Below, one piece after another: positions 40,633-47,509 of a DNA stretch of 64,000 bases. The stretch lies in the NCBI RefSeq assembly GCF_046845755.1, contig NZ_CP177357.1, positions 3,720,001 through 3,784,000 on the forward strand, in the 5' to 3' direction. The notes beneath the pieces are model-generated. The model saw nothing but the letters and a program-made list of their open reading frames with translations. It was not told the origin of the DNA and did not search any database. Origin of the DNA: Rubrivirga sp046845755. GTDB lineage: Bacteria > Bacteroidota > Rhodothermia > Rhodothermales > Rubricoccaceae. The translations under genes and the position numbers were made by a program. Position 1 is the stretch's first letter. Each line of letters starts with the position of its first letter.

Positions 40633-41346
40633 CTACGCCTCCAGCGCCTCCGCCAGCCGGTACCCGACGCCCTTGACGGTCTCGATGTAGGCGCTCCCGA
40701 TCTTTTCCCGGATCTTGCGCACGTGCACGTCGACGGTCCGGTCCACGACGACGACATCGACGCCCCAGACGGCCGTGAGCAGCTCGTCGCGCTCGAACAC
40801 GCGGCCAGGGTGGCTGGCCAGGAAGAACAGCAGCTCGAACTCCTTGCGGGGGAGCCGAAACGCCTCGCCCGACGCGGGCCGCTCGACGACGTAGCGCTCG
40901 CGGTCGACCACGAGGTCGTGGACCTGGATCTGCGCCGTCTGCGCGGCCTCGTCGCGCTCGACGCGGCGGAGCAGCGCCTGCACGCGGCTGACGAGCCGCT
41001 TGGGCGAGACGGGCTTGGGGAGGTAGTCGTCGGCGCCGGCGCCGAGCCCGGCGATCTCGTCGGCCTCGGCGGTCCGCGCCGTGAGCATCAGGATCGGCGT
41101 GCGGCGGAGCGCGGCGCGCTGACGAATCTGCTCGGTGAGCGCCAGCCCGTCCATGCGCGGCATCATGATGTCGACCACCATCACGTCCGGCTTCTCGGCC
41201 TCGGCGATCGCCAGGCCGGCGACGCCGTCGGACGCCGTGAGCACGGCGAAGCCCGCCGCCGCCAGCGCGTACTGGAGCAGTTCGACGAGGTCGGGCTCGT
41301 CGTCGATGACCAAGACGGTCGGGCGGTCGGCGGGGGCGTCGGCCAT
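40633..41346 (-). CDS. PhoB-like response regulator
   Basis: 237 residues from the ATG at 41346. Receiver with VLVIDDEPDLVELLQ, acceptor Asp in VVDIMMPRMDG, LTA and the Lys in DDYLPKPV. The C-terminal OmpR/PhoB winged helix includes LPRKEFELLFFLASHPGRVFERDELL, TVDVHVRKIREKIG, and IETVKGVGYRL. It heads the operon with the PhoR-like kinase and MarR. I cannot distinguish PhoB from closely related regulators such as PhoP/ResD-type ones on sequence alone. Confidence 0.92.
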   Translation of the reverse strand: MADAPADRPTVLVIDDEPDLVELLQYALAAAGFAVLTASDGVAGLAIAEAEKPDVMVVDIMMPRMDGLALTEQIRQRAALRRTPILMLTARTAEADEIAGLGAGADDYLPKPVSPKRLVSRVQALLRRVERDEAAQTAQIQVHDLVVDRERYVVERPASGEAFRLPRKEFELLFFLASHPGRVFERDELLTAVWGVDVVVVDRTVDVHVRKIREKIGSAYIETVKGVGYRLAEALEA

Positions 41347-41441
41347 GGGCAAAGCGGGGGGAGCCCCCACGGTACAGGCGGGGCGGCGGCTCCGGCATTA
41401 CCGAACCGTAACGCAGCGCGTGAACACGGCGCCCGGCTCGG

Positions 41442-42041
41442 TCAGCCCTCGCGGAGCGCGAGGCGGATGAGGTCCTCGGCGGAGGCGGTGCCGGGGTGGG
41501 CGCGGAGCACCTTGCGGAGCCGCTTCTCGGCCTCGGCGCGGCCGAGCCCCAGGGCCTCGAGACCGGAGCGCGCATCCGCGCGGGCCTCGCTGGCGACGCT
41601 GTCGCCGCCGAGCGCGCCCGACGGCTCGAGCCCGTCCATCCCCGCGAACTTGTCCCGGAGCTCGACGATCAGCCGCTCGGCCGTCCGCTTCCCGATGCCG
41701 GGCACGCGCGTCAACATCGCCGCGTCGCCCGACACGACCGTGTCGCGCAGCTCCGAGGGCGACATCGCACTGAGCGCCGCCAGCCCCAGCTTCGGGCCGA
41801 CCCCGCTCACGGCCGTCAGCGTCTCGAACGCCGTCTGCTCGGCCTCGGTCGCAAAGCCGTAGAGCGTCTGCGAGTCCTCGCGGACGACGAACGTGGTGAC
41901 CAGCTTGGCCGCGCTCCCGACGGGGGGGAGCTTTTCGAAGGACGAGGCCGGGATCAGCAGGCGATACCCGATGCCGCCGGCCTCGAGGATGGCTTCGGTC
42001 GGCTTTTTGTCGGCGAGGGTGCCAGAGACGTACGCGTACAT
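41442..42041 (-). CDS. ruvA: Holliday junction branch migration protein RuvA
   Basis: 199 residues. RuvA binds four-way junctions and loads RuvB. Domain I: MYAYVSGTLADKKPTEAILEAGGIGYRL, domain II with helix-hairpin-helix repeats FETLTAVSGVGPKLGLAALS and MLTRVPGIGKRTAERLIVELRDK, domain III from about 150 (GLEALGLGRAEAEKRLRKVLR), which contacts RuvB. Normal length. ruvB and ruvC are not in the window. Start at the ATG at 42041; the longer frame upstream is not typical of RuvA. Confidence 0.96.
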   Translation of the reverse strand: MYAYVSGTLADKKPTEAILEAGGIGYRLLIPASSFEKLPPVGSAAKLVTTFVVREDSQTLYGFATEAEQTAFETLTAVSGVGPKLGLAALSAMSPSELRDTVVSGDAAMLTRVPGIGKRTAERLIVELRDKFAGMDGLEPSGALGGDSVASEARADARSGLEALGLGRAEAEKRLRKVLRAHPGTASAEDLIRLALREG

Positions 42042-42104
42042 GCAGTCGGTGGGGGGACCGGGCCAAGCTAGGCCCACCCGGTGCCACCCGACTGTCAGCG
42101 GGGC

Positions 42105-43004
42105 CTAGCTGCCGACCCGCACGGCGTCGAGCAGGCGCCGCGCGACAGGCGCGCGGTAGCCGCCCTGCTCGACGAGGTCGCCGAGCACGCGGGCGGCGTC
42201 GGCGTCGCGGCCCCGGTGCAGGAGCACGCGGCCGAGCGCGAGCCGGGCCTCCTGCGACACCCACGTTCGGCGGTCGGCCGCGTCCGCGAGGTCGGCGAGG
42301 TCGGCGGCGGCGGCGTCGAGCGCGGTCGCGTCGTAGCTCGGGAACAGGCCCAGCGTCGAGCGTCGGGCGTCGCGGACGGCTTGGGCGGCCGCGATCAGGC
42401 GGTCGGCGTCGGGCGCGGGGTCGGCGCTCCGCAGCGCCGGCTCGTCGACGGCGATCTCGCCCAGGGCAGCGATCTGCGCGCGCTCGGGGACGGAGGCCTG
42501 CGAGGCCAGGAACAGGGCCCCGTAGCCGACCAGCAGGACGGCCGCCGCTCGCGCCCACGTCGAGGCGCGGCGCCAGCGGGCGCGGGCCGGCCGGGCCGGC
42601 GGGCGGTCGACCAGCGTCCGGAGGGGCGCCTCGGGCGACGGGCGGGCCTCCGCGGCGGGCGTGTCGTCGGTTGCGAGCGGGGGGAGCGTCCGGCCGGTCA
42701 GCCGCTCGAAGCGGGCGACGACGTCCTCGGCGTCGGCGTCGAGCGCGTCGATCCGGCGGGCCAGGCGAGCGGCGGCCTCGGGGTCGGCCGGCATGGAGAG
42801 GCCGTCGAGCCCCAGGCGGCGCCCGACCACGCTCTGGCCGGGGTCGGGCCGGGCCCGCGCGGCGTCCACCAGCGCGGCGAGGCGGCGGGCCTCGTCGAGG
42901 GCGTCGGCGAGGTCCGGGCGGCCGGCCAGCGCGCGCTCGATCTCGGCCCGCTCGGCGGGCGAGAGGGCGGGGAACTCGTCGAGGCGGAGGGCGGGGTCAG
43001 TCAC
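42105..43004 (-). CDS. Membrane protein paired with an ECF sigma factor, anti-sigma-like
   Basis: 299 residues, GTG start after a CCCCCCGTC leader. A cytosolic Ala/Arg/Asp-rich helical N-terminus (1-140) contains LSPAERAEIERALAGRPDLADALDEA and no Cys, so it is not a zinc-binding ZAS anti-sigma. One membrane helix (about 153-175), then a C-terminal part with LDAAAADLADLADAADRR and SQEARLALGRVLLHRGRDADAARVLGDL, like two or three TPR-type helical pairs outside. Gene position, just 47 bp after the sigma gene, suggests an anti-sigma or a related membrane gate. Not recognised as a known family. Confidence 0.75.
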   Translation of the reverse strand: MTDPALRLDEFPALSPAERAEIERALAGRPDLADALDEARRLAALVDAARARPDPGQSVVGRRLGLDGLSMPADPEAAARLARRIDALDADAEDVVARFERLTGRTLPPLATDDTPAAEARPSPEAPLRTLVDRPPARPARARWRRASTWARAAAVLLVGYGALFLASQASVPERAQIAALGEIAVDEPALRSADPAPDADRLIAAAQAVRDARRSTLGLFPSYDATALDAAAADLADLADAADRRTWVSQEARLALGRVLLHRGRDADAARVLGDLVEQGGYRAPVARRLLDAVRVGS

Positions 43005-43051
43005 GGTGACGGGGGGGATCACACACACATAGACCCGCGAGGTCGCCAGAT

Positions 43052-43759
43052 CTAACCTCGGAGATCATTTTCTTTTTGCGGATCGGCCTTTTTGGCGCCG
43101 TTTCCGGGGGTGCCGGACAGCGCGGAGGGCGGCGCGCTGTTCTCGTGGAGCGCGCGGAGGTCGGGGTCGGCCCGTAGGCGGGCGACGGCTTTCGAGAAGT
43201 AGGTGCGGGCCGTGGCGATGTCGAGGCCGGTGGCCGCGGCGATCTCCTGGTAGCTGGCGCCCTCGAGCAGCCGGAGCCGGGTGATCTCGACCGCGAAGTC
43301 CGGGAGGGCCGCGATGGCGCGCTCGATGAGCCGCCGCGTCAGGATGCGGTCGAAGCCGTCGGCCCCGCGGGCCGGGGTCGGCGTGGTGGTCTCCTCGACC
43401 TCGACGGTCTCGTGGCGGCGGGCCCGGTACGACAGCAGGACGTTGCGGCAGACGACGCTGACGAACTGGGGGAACCGCCGGGGCGTGCGGATCCCGTCGA
43501 ACGACCGCTCGATCCGCTTGAACGACCGCTCGATCACCCAGTCGAGGTCGCTGGCGCTCGTCGCGCGCTCGGTGGCGAACCGGCCGTAGAAGTACCACAC
43601 GACAAAGCAGTAGGCCCAGAGCTGGGCCGTCTGGCGGTCGTCCTCGTTGCCGTGCGCGCGCCAGCGGACGAACGTCGCCGCCGCCGCGTCGAAGTCGTCG
43701 AGCGGGAAGGGGAGGTGGGCCGCGAGGGCTTCGAGGCGAGAAGAGCGCTCCGAGAGCAC
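43052..43759 (-). CDS. ECF-type RNA polymerase sigma factor
   Basis: 235 residues, GTG start. Sigma-2 region: YCFVVWYFYGRFATERA, DLDWVIERSFKRIERSFDGI, RRFPQFVSVVCRNVLLSYRARR. Sigma-4 region: RLIERAIAALPDFAVEITRLRLLEGASYQEIAAATGLDIATARTYFSKAVARLR, with a clear helix-turn-helix. The RTYFSKAVARLR helix lacks the usual SR, and a 30-residue Lys/Glu tail follows. It is co-directional with the putative anti-sigma. No target promoter is known. Confidence 0.88.
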   Translation of the reverse strand: MLSERSSRLEALAAHLPFPLDDFDAAAATFVRWRAHGNEDDRQTAQLWAYCFVVWYFYGRFATERATSASDLDWVIERSFKRIERSFDGIRTPRRFPQFVSVVCRNVLLSYRARRHETVEVEETTTPTPARGADGFDRILTRRLIERAIAALPDFAVEITRLRLLEGASYQEIAAATGLDIATARTYFSKAVARLRADPDLRALHENSAPPSALSGTPGNGAKKADPQKENDLRG

Positions 43760-43860
43760 AGACGGGGGGGCCAGAGGACCGCGAAGATAGAGGGGGGCCC
43801 CAGACCCGGGGAAGAATCCTTGAACCCGGCCGATTAGAGGGTTCGGAGGGGGCGTTCGCG

Positions 43861-43889
43861 TTGCCCTCCGCCCGGCGGCCGTCTAGCTT
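43861..43889 (+). promoter_or_regulatory. Promoter of the rplM-rpsI operon
   Basis: TTGCCC, 17-bp spacer, TAGCTT; start near 43896. The leader is about 150 nt and contains a GGGC-GCCC hairpin directly followed by six T (43990-44008) just before rplM, with an upstream GCCCGC/GCGGGC pairing that would compete. Possible ribosomal protein attenuation. Confidence 0.5.
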
Positions 43890-44044
43890 GTCCTGTTCGA
43901 ATCGTGCTCGGCCCCCGCACACTCCGTACGGGACGCCAGCACGCCGGTCGCGGAGCGGCCGGGCCGCCCGCCCCTCAGAGGCGCGTGCGGGCCGGGTCGC
44001 CCTTTTTTATGGCGGCCGGCCCCACCGCAAAGGACCCCATCCCC

Positions 44045-44488
44045 ATGAACACGACCTCGTTCAAGACCTACAGCGCCAAGCCCGGCGACGTCGAGCAGGC
44101 CTGGCACGTGGTCGACGCCGAGAACGTCGTCGTCGGCCGGCTCGCCGCCCGCGTGGCCACCATCCTGCGTGGCAAGCACAAGCCCGAGTACACGCCCCAC
44201 ATGGACGTCGGCGATCACGTCATCGTGATCAACGCCGAGAAGGTCCGCTTCACCGGCAAGAAGGAGACCGACAAGGAGTACTTCCGGCACTCCGGCTACC
44301 CCGGCGGCATCCGCTCGCGGACGCCCAAGGAGCTCCGCGTCTCGAAGCCCCACTTCATTGTCGAGAACGCCGTCAAGGGCATGCTGCCCCGGACCAAGCT
44401 CGGCCGCCAGCTCTACAAGAAGCTCCACGTCTACGTCGGGGCCGAGCACCCGCACGAGGCCCAGCAGCCGCAGACGCTCGACATCTAA
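44045..44488 (+). CDS. rplM: 50S ribosomal protein L13
   Basis: 147 residues. L13 is an early assembly protein of the large subunit. Motifs: AWHVVDAENVVVGRLAARVATIL, RGKHKPEYTPHMDVGDHVIV, HSGYPGG, and KGMLPRTKLGRQLYKKLHVYVG. The start is the ATG at 44045; an in-frame ATG 12 codons upstream (44009) sits at the end of the T-run and is less likely. rpsI follows after 70 bp. Confidence 0.97.
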   Translation: MNTTSFKTYSAKPGDVEQAWHVVDAENVVVGRLAARVATILRGKHKPEYTPHMDVGDHVIVINAEKVRFTGKKETDKEYFRHSGYPGGIRSRTPKELRVSKPHFIVENAVKGMLPRTKLGRQLYKKLHVYVGAEHPHEAQQPQTLDI

Positions 44489-44558
44489 GGGGCGTCGGCG
44501 CCCGCCCACCGGCTCTCGGTGGCGCAGGCGGCCGGCCTCTGAACACCGCATCCCCATT

Positions 44559-44948
44559 ATGGCAACCCAGTATCAGGCCGTCGGCCGCCGCAAGACGTCG
44601 GTCGCCCGCGTCTACCTCCGCCCCGGCAACGGCAACGTCGTCGTCAACAAGCGCGAGCTCGCCGAGTACCTCCCGACCAAGATCCGCCAGGCCTCGGCCA
44701 CGGCGCCGCTCGACCTCACGGAGCTCCGCGGCCAGTTCGACGTGCTCGTCAACGCCAAGGGCGGCGGCCTCACCGGCCAGGCCGAGGCCATCCAGCTCGG
44801 CATCGCGCGGTGCCTGGTCCAGTTCAACGAGGACCTCCGCAAGCCGCTCCGCGACGCCGGCTACATGACGCGCGACCCCCGCATGGTCGAGCGCAAGAAG
44901 CCCGGCCAGCCCAAGGCCCGCAAGAAGTTCCAGTTCTCGAAGCGCTAA
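44559..44948 (+). CDS. rpsI: 30S ribosomal protein S9
   Basis: 129 residues. S9 reaches the P site with its C-terminal tail. Hallmarks: MATQYQAVGRRKTSVARVYL, the glycine-rich VNAKGGGLTGQAEAIQLGIAR, and the C-terminal KKPGQPKARKKFQFSKR (basic tail with terminal Lys-Arg). Co-transcribed with rplM. Confidence 0.97.
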   Translation: MATQYQAVGRRKTSVARVYLRPGNGNVVVNKRELAEYLPTKIRQASATAPLDLTELRGQFDVLVNAKGGGLTGQAEAIQLGIARCLVQFNEDLRKPLRDAGYMTRDPRMVERKKPGQPKARKKFQFSKR

Positions 44949-45030
44949 GCTTCGCGGGCGTCGGGGAATGGAGACCGGCCGTTCATCGGCCCCACCTTCC
45001 CTCGCCGCCCCTATCACACACCCCGCCCGA

Positions 45031-45073
45031 TGCGCTGGCGGGTGTCCCGGCCTCGGCCGGGATCGCCAGCGCA
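45031..45073 (+). promoter_or_regulatory. Two-stem hairpin in the rpsB leader, candidate S2 control element
   Basis: Outer stem of 10 perfect pairs (TGCGCTGGCG at 45031-45040 with CGCCAGCGCA at 45064-45073), internal loop GGTGT/AT, inner stem of 7 pairs (CCCGGCC/GGCCGGG) with a 2-nt loop. It lies 70 bp before the rpsB ATG in the rpsI-rpsB gap. No T-run follows, so it is not an ordinary terminator. Likely an S2-binding leader; inferred. Confidence 0.55.
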
Positions 45074-45143
45074 GCCGACGGCGGGGCCAGGATCAACCTC
45101 GGCGCGCGCGCCTCGCCGCCCGCGCCACACTCCCCGACAGACC

Positions 45144-45995
45144 ATGGCACGTGCCTCGATTGAAGACCTCCTCCGCGCCGGCGCCCACTTTGGGCACCTG
45201 ACCTCGCGCTGGAACCCGAAGATGGCCCCGTACATCTTCATGCAGCGGAACGGGATCCACATCCTCGACCTCAAGCAGACGCAGACGCTGCTCGACGAGG
45301 CCGCCGAGGCGGCCGGCCGGTTCGCCTCGAAGGGCCGCAAGATCCTGTTTATCGGCACCAAGAAGCAGGCGCAGGGCGTCGTCCGCGAGGAGGCCGAGCG
45401 CGCCGGGATGCCGTTCGTCGTCGACCGCTGGCAGGGCGGCATGATGACCAACTTCCAGACGATCCGCGGCTCGCTGCGCCGGATGGAGACGTTGCGCCGC
45501 GAGGACGCCGACGGCACGACCGACAAGCTCAAGAAGAAGGAGCGGCTCATGCGCTCGCGCGAGCTCGAGAAGCTCGACCGCGTGCTCGGCGGGATCGCCG
45601 ACATGGGCAAGCTGCCCGGCGCCGTCTTCGTCGTCGACGTCAAGCGCGAGCACATCGCCGTCGACGAGGCCCGCAAGCTCAACATCCCGATCATCGCCCT
45701 CGTCGACTCGAATGTCGACCCGGACCTCGTCGACTTCCCGATCCCGGCGAACGACGACGCGATGAAGTCGGTGGCCCTGTTCACGCGCCACATCGCCGAC
45801 GCCATCATTGAGGGCCAGAAGGCCGGCGCCATCGAGCGCGACGCGGCCGTCGCCGAGGCGCAGAGCCGCGCCGCCGACGAGGCCAAGGCCGACGACGCCG
45901 AGGCCAAGGCCGAAGCCGAGGAGCCCGTGACCACGATGGCCGACGCCGAGACCCAGGCCCGCGTCGAGGCGACCGCCAACAAGACGTCGGCGTAG
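45144..45995 (+). CDS. rpsB: 30S ribosomal protein S2
   Basis: 283 residues. S2 binds late to the head of the small subunit. Motifs: IEDLLRAGAHFGHLTSRWNPKM, FIGTKKQAQGVV, VDRWQGGMMTNF, and PGAVFVVDVKREHIAVDEARKLNIPIIALVDSNVDP. The C-terminus is 40 residues of Ala/Glu/Asp-rich extension, common in this group. The ATG at 45144 follows GACAGACC. A frame with an upstream ATG at 45030 reads through the leader hairpin and is rejected. Confidence 0.96.
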   Translation: MARASIEDLLRAGAHFGHLTSRWNPKMAPYIFMQRNGIHILDLKQTQTLLDEAAEAAGRFASKGRKILFIGTKKQAQGVVREEAERAGMPFVVDRWQGGMMTNFQTIRGSLRRMETLRREDADGTTDKLKKKERLMRSRELEKLDRVLGGIADMGKLPGAVFVVDVKREHIAVDEARKLNIPIIALVDSNVDPDLVDFPIPANDDAMKSVALFTRHIADAIIEGQKAGAIERDAAVAEAQSRAADEAKADDAEAKAEAEEPVTTMADAETQARVEATANKTSA

Positions 45996-46014
45996 CGCCC
46001 CCCGCTCCGCGAGT

Positions 46015-46080
46015 CGTGATGCGTGATTCGTGATGCGTGACCTCTCGAAGGGCACCCTCACGGATCACGCATCACGCATC
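46015..46080. repeat. Heptameric tandem repeats as an inverted repeat between rpsB and tsf
   Basis: Four heptamers CGTGATG, CGTGATT, CGTGATG, CGTGACC (46015-46042) and GATCACG, CATCACG, CATC (46063-46080). The two arms are complementary over about 10 bases. A 20-nt loop contains TCGAAGGGCACC. No coding frame. Confidence 0.75.
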
Positions 46081-46123
46081 TAGACCGATCCGCAAACTCC
46101 CCCCAACTCAGCACACCCCAGAC

Positions 46124-46957
46124 ATGGCAATCAAGGCACAGGACGTCAAAAAGCTCCGCGAAGCGACGGGCGTCGGCATGATGGACTGCAAAAAGGCGCT
46201 CGTCGAGGCCGACGGCGACTTCGACAAGGCCATCGAGATCCTGCGGACGAAGGGCCAGAAGGTGGCCGCCCAGCGCGCCGACCGCGACGCGAGCGAGGGC
46301 GCCATCGTCACCGCGACCACGGACGCCGGCGACGCCGCCGTCATCGCCGAGGTCAACTCCGAGACCGACTTCGTGGCCCGCAACAGCGACTTCGTCGCGT
46401 TCGCCCAGTCGGTCGCCGACGCCCTGCTGGCGGCCCGGCCCGGCTCGCTCGACGAGGCCCGCACGTCGGTGATGATCGACGGCCAGCCGCTCGGCGAGGC
46501 GCTCACGACCATGACCGGCAAGATCGGCGAGAAGATCGACGTCCGCCGCTTCGAGGTCATGGAGGCGTCCGAGGGCGGCACCGTCGTCGACTACATCCAC
46601 GCGGGCGCCAAGCTCGGCGTGCTCGTCGAGATGGAGGGCGACGGCGACCTCGCCGGCGCCGGCCGCGACGTGGCCATGCAGGCCGCCGCCATGAACCCGA
46701 TCGCCGCCACGCGCGCCGACGTCCCCCAGGACGTGCAGGACAAGGAGCGCGAGATCGGCAAGGAGCAGGCGCGCGCCGAGGGCAAGCCCGAGCAGATCCT
46801 CGACAAGATCGCCGAGGGCAAGCTGGGCCGCTACTTCAAGGACAACGTGCTCGTCGAGCAGCCCTTCGTCAAGGACTCCTCGCAGACCGTCGCCGAGATG
46901 CTCAAGAGCCAGGGCACCGACCTCCGCCGGTTCGTGCGCTTCGCGCTCGGCGGCTAG
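46124..46957 (+). CDS. tsf: Elongation factor Ts
   Basis: 277 residues. EF-Ts recycles EF-Tu by displacing GDP. Motifs: VKKLREATGVGMMDCKKALVEADGD, AVIAEVNSETDFVARN (the TDFVA element that contacts EF-Tu), VDYIHAGAKLGVLVE, and the C-terminal LVEQPFVKDSSQTV. The middle is of normal length. It follows rpsB after a heptamer repeat and is followed by a good terminator, so the ribosomal operon ends here. Confidence 0.97.
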   Translation: MAIKAQDVKKLREATGVGMMDCKKALVEADGDFDKAIEILRTKGQKVAAQRADRDASEGAIVTATTDAGDAAVIAEVNSETDFVARNSDFVAFAQSVADALLAARPGSLDEARTSVMIDGQPLGEALTTMTGKIGEKIDVRRFEVMEASEGGTVVDYIHAGAKLGVLVEMEGDGDLAGAGRDVAMQAAAMNPIAATRADVPQDVQDKEREIGKEQARAEGKPEQILDKIAEGKLGRYFKDNVLVEQPFVKDSSQTVAEMLKSQGTDLRRFVRFALGG

Positions 46958-46995
46958 CGCATCGCTGGCGGCCGTCGCCAGCGGATCGATTCGAC

Positions 46996-47030
46996 GCCCG
47001 CTCGGCTTAGGCCGGGCGGGCGTTTTTTTA
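46996..47030 (+). terminator. Intrinsic terminator after tsf
   Basis: 12-bp stem (46996-47007 with 47012-47023, one T-G pair), 4-nt loop and seven T (47024-47030). The clearest terminator in the window. Confidence 0.9.
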
Positions 47031-47069
47031 TGCGCCTGCGCGCCGAATGCGGTGATCTGGACTAAGGGC

Positions 47070-47119
47070 TTGACAAGGTTCGAACGGAACCGTACCCTGT
47101 CCTTCGAATCGAATCGAAG
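47070..47119 (+). promoter_or_regulatory. blaI promoter with two dyads
   Basis: TTGACA, 17-bp spacer, TACCCT (47093-47098). The spacer holds GGTTC-N5-GAACC (47077-47091), and CTTCGA-N6-TCGAAG (47102-47119) lies between -10 and the ATG. Both are perfectly placed for autorepression by BlaI-like proteins; the sequences differ from the TACA-N-TGTA operators of staphylococci. Confidence 0.65.
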
Positions 47120-47125
47120 CAGGCC

Positions 47126-47509
47126 ATGCGAAACCCGATCACCGCCCTGGGCGGCACCGAGATGGAAGTCCTCCGCGCCGTCTGGGCGCTGGGCTCCGCG
47201 AGCGCCCGCGACGTCCACGCCCGCATCGACCGCGACGTCGCCTACACGACCGTCACGACGGTCATGAAGAACCTCGCCGACAAGGGCTACCTGAGCTACG
47301 TCCGCGACGGCGCCACCTTCGTGTACTCCGCCGACCGCCCGGCCGACGAGGTGCGCGGCTCGCTGTTGACGTCGGTGGTCGACAAGGTCTTCGGCGGCTC
47401 GGCGCGGACCCTGATCCAGACGTTGGCGCGCCACGAGTCGCTGACGGCCGATGAGCAGGCTGAGGTCGAGCGCCTTCTCCAGCAGCTTGGAGGGGAGGCC
47501 GATGCCTGA
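47126..47509 (+). CDS. BlaI/MecI/CopY family repressor
   Basis: 127 residues. Winged helix GGTEMEVLRAVWALGSASARDVHARIDRDVAYTTVTTVMKNLADKGYL is typical of BlaI: the TTVTTVMKNL recognition helix matches. The C-terminal part has the dimer helices and a cleavage-prone VFGGSARTLIQTLA region. In the classical system a M56 membrane protease cleaves the repressor on signal. Here the M56 gene overlaps by 8 bp, so the pair is translationally coupled. There is no beta-lactamase gene nearby, so the regulon is unknown. Confidence 0.93.
   Translation: MRNPITALGGTEMEVLRAVWALGSASARDVHARIDRDVAYTTVTTVMKNLADKGYLSYVRDGATFVYSADRPADEVRGSLLTSVVDKVFGGSARTLIQTLARHESLTADEQAEVERLLQQLGGEADA

Noticed and set aside
44009..44044. 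N-terminal extension of L13 from an upstream ATG
   Set aside because: The extra codons follow directly on a T-run in the leader and are not L13-like.
45030..45143. N-terminal extension of S2
   Set aside because: It would translate the leader hairpin; S2 proteins start at MARASIEDLL-type sequence.
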